64,000 bases of DNA, taken from the NCBI GenBank assembly GCA_963773835.1, contig CAVZCQ010000001.1, forward strand, positions 1,178,001 to 1,242,000, given 5' to 3'. The stretch comes from JOPF136 sp963773835 (GTDB lineage: Bacteria > Acidobacteriota > Terriglobia > Acidiferrales > UBA7541). Position numbers and translations under genes: made by a program. The notes under the pieces are model-generated. The model worked only from the letters and a program-made list of their open reading frames with translations. It was not told where the DNA came from and did no database searches. Positions 1-7,293 of this stretch are shown here, piece by piece. The first letter of the stretch is position 1. Every line of letters starts with the position of its first letter.

Positions 1-1
1 C

Positions 2-1849
2 ATCATTGCCACCCTGCCCAGCGGCGCAGCTATGCCCGCCATGTTGACGGTAAACGCGCCTGTCGTGACCTCGTTGTCCTTCATCCCGGTAAACGTGGTT
101 TCCGGGCAAATGAGCACCGGTACGGTTACGCTGTCTGGGCCCGCGCCCACCGGCGGACTCGCCGTGAGCCTGACCAGCAGCAACTCGGCTGCGTTTCCGG
201 TGCCCATGAGCGGGATGGTACTTGTTCCTGCGAACGCGAACAGCACGACCTTCACCGTGACCGCGGGCGCGGTGGGGAGTTCCACACCGGTGACGGTCAC
301 GGCGAAGACGGGCGCGACAATGGTCACGGGGAGCGCGACGGTACTTCCTTCGATGACGGTTACGGCTTTGAGTTTCAACCCCACGCCGGTCACCGGCGGA
401 ACGAATTCCACGGGAACCGTTACGATCGGCCAGACCGCACCGGCGGGCGGGATCATGGTTTCCTTGAGCAGTCCGGATCCAGCCGTCACGGTGCCGATGA
501 CTGTCACTGTTCCCGCAGGAAAAACATCGGTTATGTTTACCGCCATGACCGCCGGTGTGGCCATGGCGGATAACGTCATGGTGACCGCGACTCTCGCAGC
601 CAGCAACGCGAATGGCACCTTGACCGTGAATCCGGCCGGCATCTCCATGTTTACGTTCAGCCCTGGCTCGGTCACCGGCGGCAACATGTCGACGGGCACT
701 GTAGTTCTGAGTGGTCCGGCGCCCGCGGCCGGTTTGACCGTTTCGCTGATGAGCAGCAATACGAGCGCGGCAATGGTTCCGGTCAGCGGCAACTTCAACA
801 TCGTGGGCGGGGCGACCAGCGGAACTTTTAAGGTCAGCACCTCCCCAGTGGCTGTCAGCACACCCGTAACCGTGACCGCCACGCTGCCTAGCGGCACTGC
901 TTCTGGGGGGGGCCTGACAGTGATTCCACCGGTAGTTACGAATCCGCTGTCCTTCGCCCCTTCAAACGTAGGATCCGGGCAGATAACCACAGGGACGGTG
1001 GTGCTCACGGGGAACGCGCCGACGGGTGGAGTCATGGTAAGTCTGAGCAGCAATCCGACTGTCACTCTTTTGCCCTCCCCGGTGACAGTCATCGCGGGCA
1101 CGAGTTCTCAGACATTTATGGTGACCGCCGGGACGGTAAACAGCGCCACGCCTGTCATCGTGACGGCGACGACCGGAACGACCTTTGTGATGGGAACGTT
1201 TACCGAAATGCCCATCCTCACGATGAGTTCGTCGGCGTCAGGCTGCAGCGGGATGCCGGAAACCTGCACATTCACCGGCACGCAGATTACGCTCACCAGC
1301 GCGGCTATACCGGTCACGCTTACGAACAACTCCAGCTCCAGTGTGACGATTCAGAGCATCGTCATCAGCGGGACAAACGCGGGCGACTTCGGCCAGACGA
1401 ACAACTGCCCCGCGATGCTCGCCGGTCTCGCATCGTGCACGATCAACGTGACGTTCACGCCCACTCAGGGGGGAAACCGCGTAGCAATGGTTACGGCGAT
1501 GAGTTCCGCTCCCGTCAGCACGGCGACGATCGATCTCATGGGCACCGGATTTCATTGGGTGAGCTTGACTTGGTCTGAGTGCATGCCGTCGGCCATGTGC
1601 CCCGCGGTCAACAACTTTAACGTCTACCGAATCACCGTGCCCAATGGCACCGCCACCTGCCCAACCACTGGCTTCGCTGCCCCGGCGCTGAATCCATCGC
1701 CCATCCCGTACTCTACAACTCCGATGTATTCTGATATCGGCGTGACGGCAAATACCACCTACTGTTATGCGGTTACCGCAGTGAACGGGGCCGGTGAGAG
1801 TGCGTTTTCTGGGCCAACGTCGCCCCCCGTTTTCATTCCTTCCCCATAG
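2..1849 (+). CDS. Secreted Ig-like repeat protein (5' end outside window)
   Basis: The reading frame is open from the first bases of the window, and the residues before the first ATG (position 32) continue the repeat pattern, so this is the C-terminal part of a longer protein. About four Ig-like repeats of roughly 95 residues follow, each with a 'STGTV.L...AP.GG..VSL.SS' core and ending in 'TPVTVTAT'. Next come an ASH/HYDIN-like 'choice-of-anchor D' type module (GDF.QTNNC...ASCTINVTFTP) and a fibronectin-III-like end (LTWSEC...NNFNVYR...TYCYAVTAVNGAGES). It is probably a cell-surface or secreted adhesin or scaffold. The C terminus shows no sorting signal. Met is unusually frequent (about 30 in 605 residues), often where a sister repeat has Thr. 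Exact function cannot be assigned. Confidence 0.85.
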   Translation: MIATLPSGAAMPAMLTVNAPVVTSLSFIPVNVVSGQMSTGTVTLSGPAPTGGLAVSLTSSNSAAFPVPMSGMVLVPANANSTTFTVTAGAVGSSTPVTVTAKTGATMVTGSATVLPSMTVTALSFNPTPVTGGTNSTGTVTIGQTAPAGGIMVSLSSPDPAVTVPMTVTVPAGKTSVMFTAMTAGVAMADNVMVTATLAASNANGTLTVNPAGISMFTFSPGSVTGGNMSTGTVVLSGPAPAAGLTVSLMSSNTSAAMVPVSGNFNIVGGATSGTFKVSTSPVAVSTPVTVTATLPSGTASGGGLTVIPPVVTNPLSFAPSNVGSGQITTGTVVLTGNAPTGGVMVSLSSNPTVTLLPSPVTVIAGTSSQTFMVTAGTVNSATPVIVTATTGTTFVMGTFTEMPILTMSSSASGCSGMPETCTFTGTQITLTSAAIPVTLTNNSSSSVTIQSIVISGTNAGDFGQTNNCPAMLAGLASCTINVTFTPTQGGNRVAMVTAMSSAPVSTATIDLMGTGFHWVSLTWSECMPSAMCPAVNNFNVYRITVPNGTATCPTTGFAAPALNPSPIPYSTTPMYSDIGVTANTTYCYAVTAVNGAGESAFSGPTSPPVFIPSP

Positions 1850-2099
1850 TCTGAAGTGGGCATCTCACAGCAAGCGGAACCTTGATTCCGGCGCCCCAGG
1901 CGACGCAGATAGGCTTGCTAATCCGTCGAGCTGTCTGGCGTGGACGGGCGGATAGCTCCCCTTACTGATATCAAAAACTTTTTTGTTTTGTGTACTCTGT
2001 TGGCATTCCTGCCCTCACCCACCAGGGGAGGCCGCCTCTGCAATTCAGTTAACAGGTTAAGAATCTATACGATACAGAGCTGGGGACCGGTGCCTGCCA

Positions 2100-2116
2100 T
2101 TGGCATGGTTCGTGCC
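2100..2116 (+). promoter_or_regulatory. Candidate sigma54 (-24/-12) promoter
   Basis: The sequence TTGGCATGGTTCGTGCC has the invariant GG (2102-2103) and GC (2114-2115) separated by exactly 10 bases, and TTGGCA matches the -24 half well. The -12 half reads GTGC instead of TTGC. A second leader at 21807-21823 has the same spacing and the same CGTGCCTT block in the same register relative to its ops element, which supports function. Predicted start of transcription is about 2126, placing the ops element roughly 30 nt into the RNA. Inference only; no activator site was identified. Confidence 0.45.
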
Positions 2117-2153
2117 TTTAGTTCCTTGTTCGTTCAGGAAGTCTGGGACTTTT

Positions 2154-2168
2154 GGGGCGGTAGCTTGC
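2154..2168 (+). promoter_or_regulatory. ops/JUMPstart-like antitermination element, copy 1
   Basis: GGCGGTAGCTTG at 2156-2167 matches the enterobacterial ops element GGCGGTAGCGTG at 11 of 12 positions. In enteric bacteria ops pauses RNA polymerase and recruits the NusG paralogue RfaH. Here the element lies 57 bases before a gene for a NusG paralogue. A 26-base segment (2142-2167) recurs at 21849-21874 with only two differences. The motif itself is visible; that it recruits the neighbouring protein is inferred. Confidence 0.7.
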
Positions 2169-2224
2169 TCGGCCGCTATCACAACGCCCCTCGATGGTAG
2201 CTTTGAGCAGGAAGGACATGGACC

Positions 2225-2869
2225 GTGACCATAATGGTTCAGGAGGTTCAGACGGATGGCTGGAACAGCCCGCGCGGAGCGGAGGATTCGTTGAACCCTA
2301 CAAGCAAGAGTCTGTGCTTTCCCTGGTTCGCCCTACAGGTGCGTTCCCGCTACGAGAGTAATGTTGCCTCCTATCTTGACGGCAAAGGCTTTGAATGGTT
2401 CTTGCCGACATTTCAGAGTCGGCGGAAGTGGTCGGACCGCATGAAACAGGTGACGCTTCCCTTGTTTCCCGGGTATCTTTTCTGCCGGTTCGACCCTCAA
2501 GACCGCCTTCCCATACTCAAAACTCCTGGCTTGATCTCCATTGTAGGAACGGCCAAGGTTCCGACGGCAGTGGACGAAGGGGAAATCGACGCGCTGCGAC
2601 AACTGGTTCTTTCGGGACTTCCGAGAAAACCCTGGCCATACCTGCAAGTCGGCCAGCGAGTGAGAATCGAGCACGGCTCGCTCAGCGGGCTCGAAGGACT
2701 TTTGCTGCGCCACAAGGGACAGGATCGCCTGGTTTTGTCGGTCACGCTCCTCCAACGCTCTACCGCCGTTGAGATTGACAGCGCCTGGGTCCTCCCCATC
2801 CAGGCGCACAACCGAGTGTCCTCCGCCCTGACGCCGCTCAAGCGTTCGGCCAACCGCCCGGGCGTCTAG
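2225..2869 (+). CDS. NusG-family transcription antiterminator (RfaH/UpxY-like)
   Basis: Specialised NusG paralogue expected to bind elongating RNA polymerase and allow read-through of long polysaccharide operons. The 214-residue product has an NGN domain at about residues 33-130 (WFALQVRSRYE, then LFPGYLFCRFD) and a KOW domain at about 142-190 (VGQRVRIEHGSLSGLEG), the order and size typical of RfaH, UpxY and LoaP. The GTG at 2225 is chosen because AGGAAGG lies 9 bases upstream; an in-frame ATG at 2234 is an alternative. A Ser/Asn-rich stretch of about 30 residues precedes the NGN domain. The gene sits directly behind an ops-like element and heads the polysaccharide operon, so it is likely autoregulatory. 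A housekeeping NusG is unlikely, because no secE or ribosomal-protein genes are nearby. Confidence 0.88.
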   Translation: MTIMVQEVQTDGWNSPRGAEDSLNPTSKSLCFPWFALQVRSRYESNVASYLDGKGFEWFLPTFQSRRKWSDRMKQVTLPLFPGYLFCRFDPQDRLPILKTPGLISIVGTAKVPTAVDEGEIDALRQLVLSGLPRKPWPYLQVGQRVRIEHGSLSGLEGLLLRHKGQDRLVLSVTLLQRSTAVEIDSAWVLPIQAHNRVSSALTPLKRSANRPGV

Positions 2870-2972
2870 TTCCACCCGAGAATTGTCCGCGACCGCGCTA
2901 TTTCCTGATCGTCTGCTAGTTCGCATTTCACATCTACGCAGTTCGGCAAGACGAGGATCCTGAGGAACACAA

Positions 2973-4292
2973 ATGGCACACCGGAATGAGCCGCTTGGCA
3001 TTTTGCCCGATTGGCACAGAGATTCCCGATGGACGGGAATCAAACGTCCCTACACGGCGGCGGACGTTCTCCGCCTCCGCGGGTCCCTCCAGATTGAGTA
3101 CACGCTGGCGCGCGTCGGCGCGGAGCGCCTCTGGAGCCTCTTACGCAATGAGCCTTACGTTCCCGCCCTCAGCGCGCTCACCGGCAACCAGGCCATCGAA
3201 CAGGTCCGCGCCGGTCTCAAGGCCATTTATGCCAGTGGCTGGCAGGCGGCTGCGGATGCCAACTCCGTCCGAGACATGTACCCCGATCTGAACTATTACA
3301 CGTCCGAAAGCGTTCCGAATCTCGTTCGCAATATCAACAAGTCCCTCCAGCGCGCCGACCAGATTCACCACGCCGAGGGCCACGACGACACGCGCTGGTT
3401 TGTTCCGGTGGTCGCCGACGCTGAGTCCGGCTTCGGAGGCAGCCTGAACGCCTTTGAGCTGATGAAGACCATGATCGAAGCGGGCGCCGCCGGTGTTCAA
3501 TTCAAGGACCAGCACTTCTCGGTGAAGACCAGCGGCCAATTCCAGGGCGAGGTCGTGGTTCCCACCCACTCTTTCATTCAGAAACTGATTGCCGCGCGGC
3601 TGGCCGCAGACGTGATGGGCGTTCCCACCCTCATCATTGCGCGCACCGACGCCTGCTGCGCTTGTTTTCTGGAAAACGATTCCGACCCGCACGACCACGA
3701 ATTCCTGACCGGCGAGCGGCGCAAGGACGGATTCTTCGGTTACGTGGGTGGTATGAGCGCCGCCATCTCCCGTGGTCTCGCCTACGCTCCGTACGCCGAT
3801 CTCCTGCTTTGCGAGGCCTTGCGGCCCGACCTGCGCGAAGCCCGGCGATTCGCCGAAGCCATCCATGCCGAGTTCCCAGGAAAAGTTCTCGCTTACAACT
3901 GTTCGCCGCCGCTCAACTGGGCGAAACAGCTCGATGCCGCCACCATCCGCAATTTCCAGGTGGCGCTCAGCGGAATGGGCTACCGCTTCCAGTTTGTGGC
4001 CCTCGCCGGGTTCCAGTCGCTCAATCAAGGCATGTTCGACCTGGCTCGCGGCTATCGTGAATCTGGTATGGCGGCTCTGACCCGCCTGCAGCAAGCGGAA
4101 ATCGAGCTGGCGCAGATCTCCGGATATGAGGCCATCAAGCCGCAGCGATTCGTCGGCGCAGGTTACTTTGACGACGTGGCCCAAACGATCGCCGGCGTTT
4201 CGGCTGCCTCTGCCGAACAGGCTCGGCTTACCGAAGAAGAGCGGCGCGCCTTGGCCCAGTGGGCCACCATGCCGAGCAAGACCGCGAATTGA
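2973..4292 (+). CDS. Isocitrate lyase homologue with altered active site
   Basis: Full-length (439 aa) member of the ICL/PEP-mutase TIM-barrel superfamily, closely resembling AceA: VVADAESGFGG (146-156), ARTD (223-226), LTGERR, ISRGLAYAPYADL and LAYNCSP are all present. Key catalytic positions differ. The KKCGH signature reads KTSGQ (185-189), so the catalytic Cys and the His are replaced by Ser and Gln. The SPS substrate loop reads SPP (311-313), the TLAG stretch reads ALAG (343-346), and the 'EDQ' before the signature reads KDQ (178-180). The Mg-binding Asp region looks intact. Isocitrate cleavage is therefore doubtful; it may act on another C-C or C-O bond substrate, or be regulatory. No malate synthase gene is nearby. 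It lies 103 bases after the antiterminator gene and reads into the polysaccharide genes, so co-transcription is likely. Confidence 0.8.
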   Translation: MAHRNEPLGILPDWHRDSRWTGIKRPYTAADVLRLRGSLQIEYTLARVGAERLWSLLRNEPYVPALSALTGNQAIEQVRAGLKAIYASGWQAAADANSVRDMYPDLNYYTSESVPNLVRNINKSLQRADQIHHAEGHDDTRWFVPVVADAESGFGGSLNAFELMKTMIEAGAAGVQFKDQHFSVKTSGQFQGEVVVPTHSFIQKLIAARLAADVMGVPTLIIARTDACCACFLENDSDPHDHEFLTGERRKDGFFGYVGGMSAAISRGLAYAPYADLLLCEALRPDLREARRFAEAIHAEFPGKVLAYNCSPPLNWAKQLDAATIRNFQVALSGMGYRFQFVALAGFQSLNQGMFDLARGYRESGMAALTRLQQAEIELAQISGYEAIKPQRFVGAGYFDDVAQTIAGVSAASAEQARLTEEERRALAQWATMPSKTAN

Positions 4293-4393
4293 CGCGGGCT
4301 TTGCTCCGCCTATGGCTTGGTTTCGTTTTTCCGCTAGTTCGGTGAATTCGCAGTTGCTGTTGCGTTCGGGAGCCTCAGGGAGGCAGTCAACCA

Positions 4394-5575
4394 GTGGGAA
4401 TGTCAGATTCTAATTTTCGCCGCGTCTCTGAAGCGGAGGATACCTCCACGGCAGCCGCAGGGAACCTTCCCCTGATCCACCCTTCGCACGATGGGCACAA
4501 GAATCTTGTGCCGGAGGCTATGTTCCTTCGCCTCCTCACGCTGGAACGCAAGCGCTCCGAGCGCTCGGGCCGGACCTTTCTGCTGATCGTGCTCGATGCC
4601 GCGCAGTTGTTCCAGCAATCCCGTACGGCAATGGCACGCGTTACCTCCGCACTGTGCTCCTCGATCCGCGAAACCGACCTGATCGGATGGCACCGGCAGG
4701 ACGCCGTCGTGGGAATTATCCTCACTGAGCTCGGCGCCGCTGACCGCAGCGCCATTCGCCGCGCCATGCTCGACACCCTCACCTCCACCCTGCGCAGCCG
4801 TATCGGTCCCGAGCAGACAGACCAGATTCACATTTCCTTTCATTTTTTTCCGGGCGAGCACGACGGCCCGAAAGTCGGCCCGTCGGTCGATAAGAAGCTC
4901 TATCCCGAGGTCCACTGGGAGGGGAAATCCAAGCGCGCCTCCCGGCTCGTCAAGCGTGCCATTGATATTGCCGGAAGTCTCGTTGCGCTCGTGCTTCTCT
5001 CTCCCCTGCTGGCCGTCATCGCCGTGGCCATAAAACTCACCTCGAAGGGCCCCGTCCTGTTTCGCCAGGGCCGTGTGGGCCAGCATGGCGTCATCTTCCA
5101 GTTTCTGAAGTTCCGCTCCATGCGCACGGACAGCGACCCGCGCGTGCACCGCGAATTCGTGAACGAGTTCATTCGCGCCAGTTCGAATTCGTCTCCATCG
5201 GGCCAAGCTCCGGCCAGAGTTTACAAGATCACCGACGATCCCCGGGTGACCCGCGTCGGGGCCATCCTGCGCAGAACCAGCCTGGATGAGCTGCCCCAGT
5301 TCTGGAACGTCCTGAAGGGCGAAATGTCACTCGTCGGTCCGCGCCCCCCGATTCCCTACGAACTCGAGTCCTACCGCACCTGGCACAAGCGCCGGATCTT
5401 TGAGGTCAAGCCGGGCATCACCGGACTCTGGCAGGTGCACGGCCGCAGCCGCACCACCTTTGACGAGATGGTGCGTCTGGATCTCCGCTACGCCCGCACT
5501 TGGTCCCTGCTGCTGGACCTCAAAATTTTGATTCAGACGCCCCGAGCAATTCTCTCCGGAGAAGGAGCCTATTGA
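4394..5575 (+). CDS. Polyprenyl-phosphate sugar-1-phosphate transferase with degenerate GGDEF-like N-domain
   Basis: Initiating transferase that loads the first sugar-phosphate onto undecaprenyl phosphate at the inner membrane. The C-terminal half (about 186-393) is a complete bacterial sugar transferase: KRAIDIAGSLVALVLLSP membrane-inserted helix, GPVLFRQGRVG, FLKFRSMR, DELPQFWNVLKGEMSLVGPRP, KPGITGLWQ. The N-terminal part (about 40-155) has the helix/strand rhythm of a GGDEF domain (ERKRSERSGRTFLLIVLD..., IRETDLIGWHRQDAVVGIILTE), but the GG[DE]EF signature is absent, so it cannot be a cyclase. The four-helix WcaJ-type N-terminal membrane domain is missing. Start is GTG 4394 or ATG 4400; GGGAGG lies just upstream. 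It is followed by the wbpB-D-E-like genes that could supply its substrate. Confidence 0.9.
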   Translation: MGMSDSNFRRVSEAEDTSTAAAGNLPLIHPSHDGHKNLVPEAMFLRLLTLERKRSERSGRTFLLIVLDAAQLFQQSRTAMARVTSALCSSIRETDLIGWHRQDAVVGIILTELGAADRSAIRRAMLDTLTSTLRSRIGPEQTDQIHISFHFFPGEHDGPKVGPSVDKKLYPEVHWEGKSKRASRLVKRAIDIAGSLVALVLLSPLLAVIAVAIKLTSKGPVLFRQGRVGQHGVIFQFLKFRSMRTDSDPRVHREFVNEFIRASSNSSPSGQAPARVYKITDDPRVTRVGAILRRTSLDELPQFWNVLKGEMSLVGPRPPIPYELESYRTWHKRRIFEVKPGITGLWQVHGRSRTTFDEMVRLDLRYARTWSLLLDLKILIQTPRAILSGEGAY

Positions 5576-5710
5576 TTCAGCCGTTTCCGATTCTATGGTC
5601 TTTCACTCGGGGAAGACTTTTCGCTTTCGATGTTCGTCGCAGTTTCCGGCAGTTCGCAGGAAAAGAAGTCTCAGATCCCGCTACAAAATTCTCGGCCTCA
5701 CGGAGAACGC

Positions 5711-6799
5711 ATGAACCCAGAGCTTGAAAACCAGACCCTGCCCCTTCCCAGCGTGCCTTATGCCCCCCTTCCCACTCCTTCCCTCGTGGGTTCGGACACG
5801 ATCCGCTTCGGCGTGATCGGCTATGGCTACTGGGGCCCCAATGTGGTTCGGAACCTCCACAGCCTGGAGGGCTCGCACCTCGTGTCCATCTGCGATCAGA
5901 GTTCCGGCGCCCTCAAGCGCGCCAAGCAGCTCTATCCCCACGTGGCCATGACCAAAGACAGTGCGGAGATCCTCGCCTCGCCCGATATCGACGCCGTGGC
6001 CATCGTCACCCCGGTGTGGACCCACTACGAACTGGCCAAGCGGGCGCTCGAGAACGGCAAGCATGTCTTTGTGGAGAAGCCGCTCACCTCGACCATCGAG
6101 CAGGCCGAAAGCCTCATCGAGCTGGCCGAACGCAAGAATCTCAACATCATGGTGGACCACACCTTTCTGTTCACCGGTGCCGTCCGCAAGATCCGCCAGC
6201 TCATCGACGAAGGAACCCTCGGCGATCTTTATTACTACGACTCGACCCGCGTGAACCTCGGCCTCTTCCAGCACGACATCAACGTGGTCTGGGATCTGGC
6301 GCCGCACGACCTCTCCATCATGGACCACGTCATTCGCGCGCGGCCGGAGGCCATTGTGGCTACGGGCGAATGCCACCTGAACGGATTCGTGGACGTGGCC
6401 TTCATCACCGTTTACTTCCCCCAGAACATCATCGCCCACATCAACGTCAACTGGCTCTCGCCCGTCAAGGTGCGCACGACTCTCATCGGCGGCGAAAAGA
6501 AGATGCTGGTGTGGAACGACCTGGAAGTCGACGAAAAGATCAAGGTGTATGACAAAGGCGTGCAGATGACCAACAACCAGGGCGTGTACGACCTCCTGGT
6601 CAGTTACCGCACCGGCGACATGTGGTCTCCCAAGGTCGAGCAGGCCGAAGCCCTCAAGGTCGAGCTCGCTCACTTCCGCGACTGCATCCTCAACGGCAAG
6701 CGCCCGTCCAACGACGGCATTGCCGGCCTCCGCGTCGTCAAGATGCTCGAGGCTGCCGACCGCTCCATCAAAGAGAAAGGAAAAGCGATCCTGCTATGA
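5711..6799 (+). CDS. Gfo/Idh/MocA oxidoreductase, WbpB-like
   Basis: NAD-dependent sugar oxidoreductase, 362 aa from ATG 5711, which has GGAG at 5702-5705; an upstream in-frame start at 5630 lacks family similarity. The N-terminal Rossmann motif is FGVIGYGYWGPNVVRN, and the EKP motif is in GKHVFVEKPLTS. DHTFLFTGAV and WDLAPHDLSIMDH form the catalytic region. In the family, WbpB oxidises C3 of UDP-GlcNAcA. The stop overlaps the start of the acetyltransferase gene, and an aminotransferase follows, which is the classic WbpB-WbpD-WbpE neighbourhood for UDP-2,3-diacetamido uronic acids. The WbpB assignment rests mainly on this context. Confidence 0.87.
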   Translation: MNPELENQTLPLPSVPYAPLPTPSLVGSDTIRFGVIGYGYWGPNVVRNLHSLEGSHLVSICDQSSGALKRAKQLYPHVAMTKDSAEILASPDIDAVAIVTPVWTHYELAKRALENGKHVFVEKPLTSTIEQAESLIELAERKNLNIMVDHTFLFTGAVRKIRQLIDEGTLGDLYYYDSTRVNLGLFQHDINVVWDLAPHDLSIMDHVIRARPEAIVATGECHLNGFVDVAFITVYFPQNIIAHINVNWLSPVKVRTTLIGGEKKMLVWNDLEVDEKIKVYDKGVQMTNNQGVYDLLVSYRTGDMWSPKVEQAEALKVELAHFRDCILNGKRPSNDGIAGLRVVKMLEAADRSIKEKGKAILL

Positions 6800-7293
6800 A
6801 CGAATTCTGTTCCATCAAAGACGACGTTAAGCTCGGCAAAGACGTTCGCCTCTCGAAGTTCATCAACCTCTACGGTTGCGAGATTGGCGACGGCACCAAA
6901 ATCGGCGCGTTTGTCGAAATTCAGAAGAACGCCAAGGTCGGCAAGAACTGTAAGATCTCGAGCCATACCTTCATCTGCGAAGGTGTCAACATCGAGGACG
7001 GCGTCTTCATCGGCCACAGCGTCACTTTCATCAACGATTCCTATCCCCGTGCCACCTCCGAAGACGGCGGCTTGCAAACCGAGCAGGATTGGAAAGTGGA
7101 GCCCACTCTGGTGAAGAAGGGCGCTTCCGTCGGCTCCGGTTCCACCATCCTCTCCAAAGTTGTGATCGGCGAAAAGGCCATAGTCGGGGCCGGCAGCGTC
7201 GTCACCCGCGATGTGCCCCCCAACGCCATCGTTGCAGGCAACCCGGCGCGCGTACTGCGGTACCTCGTGCCAGAAAAGAGCGTACTGAAATGA
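6796..7293 (+). CDS. Hexapeptide-repeat N-acetyltransferase, WbpD-like
   Basis: Short (165 aa) left-handed beta-helix acyltransferase. Imperfect hexapeptide turns run through most of the chain (IGDGTKIGAFVEI, VGKNCKISSHTFI, IEDGVFIGHSVTF, VGSGSTILSKVVIGEKAIVGAGSVV), ending in the typical VPPNAIVAGNPARVLR. Length and motifs match WbpD/WlbB, which acetylate the 3-amino group of UDP-GlcNAc3NA using acetyl-CoA. ATG 6796 overlaps the preceding stop, and its own stop overlaps the next ATG (both ATGA junctions), indicating translational coupling. Confidence 0.88.
   Translation: MNEFCSIKDDVKLGKDVRLSKFINLYGCEIGDGTKIGAFVEIQKNAKVGKNCKISSHTFICEGVNIEDGVFIGHSVTFINDSYPRATSEDGGLQTEQDWKVEPTLVKKGASVGSGSTILSKVVIGEKAIVGAGSVVTRDVPPNAIVAGNPARVLRYLVPEKSVLK

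Larger units (their letters stand above)
1850..2224 (+). other. Intergenic leader ahead of the antiterminator gene
   Basis: This 375-base stretch separates the repeat protein from the nusG-like gene. No convincing gene is seen; an 86-codon open frame (1940-2200) has no recognisable protein character. The 3' half holds a sigma54-type promoter candidate (2100-2116) and an ops-like element (2154-2168), followed by a Shine-Dalgarno AGGAAGG at 2209-2215. AT-rich sequence lies around 1970-1990 and 2040-2075, with no well-spaced sigma70 promoter. Confidence 0.6.

Noticed and set aside
1940..2200. 86-codon plus-strand open frame over the first leader
   Set aside because: No domain, no ribosome-binding site, and it spans the promoter and ops-like element; treated as chance.
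2973..4292. Calling this gene aceA and inferring a glyoxylate shunt
   Set aside because: The catalytic Cys, His and substrate-loop residues differ and no malate synthase is nearby.
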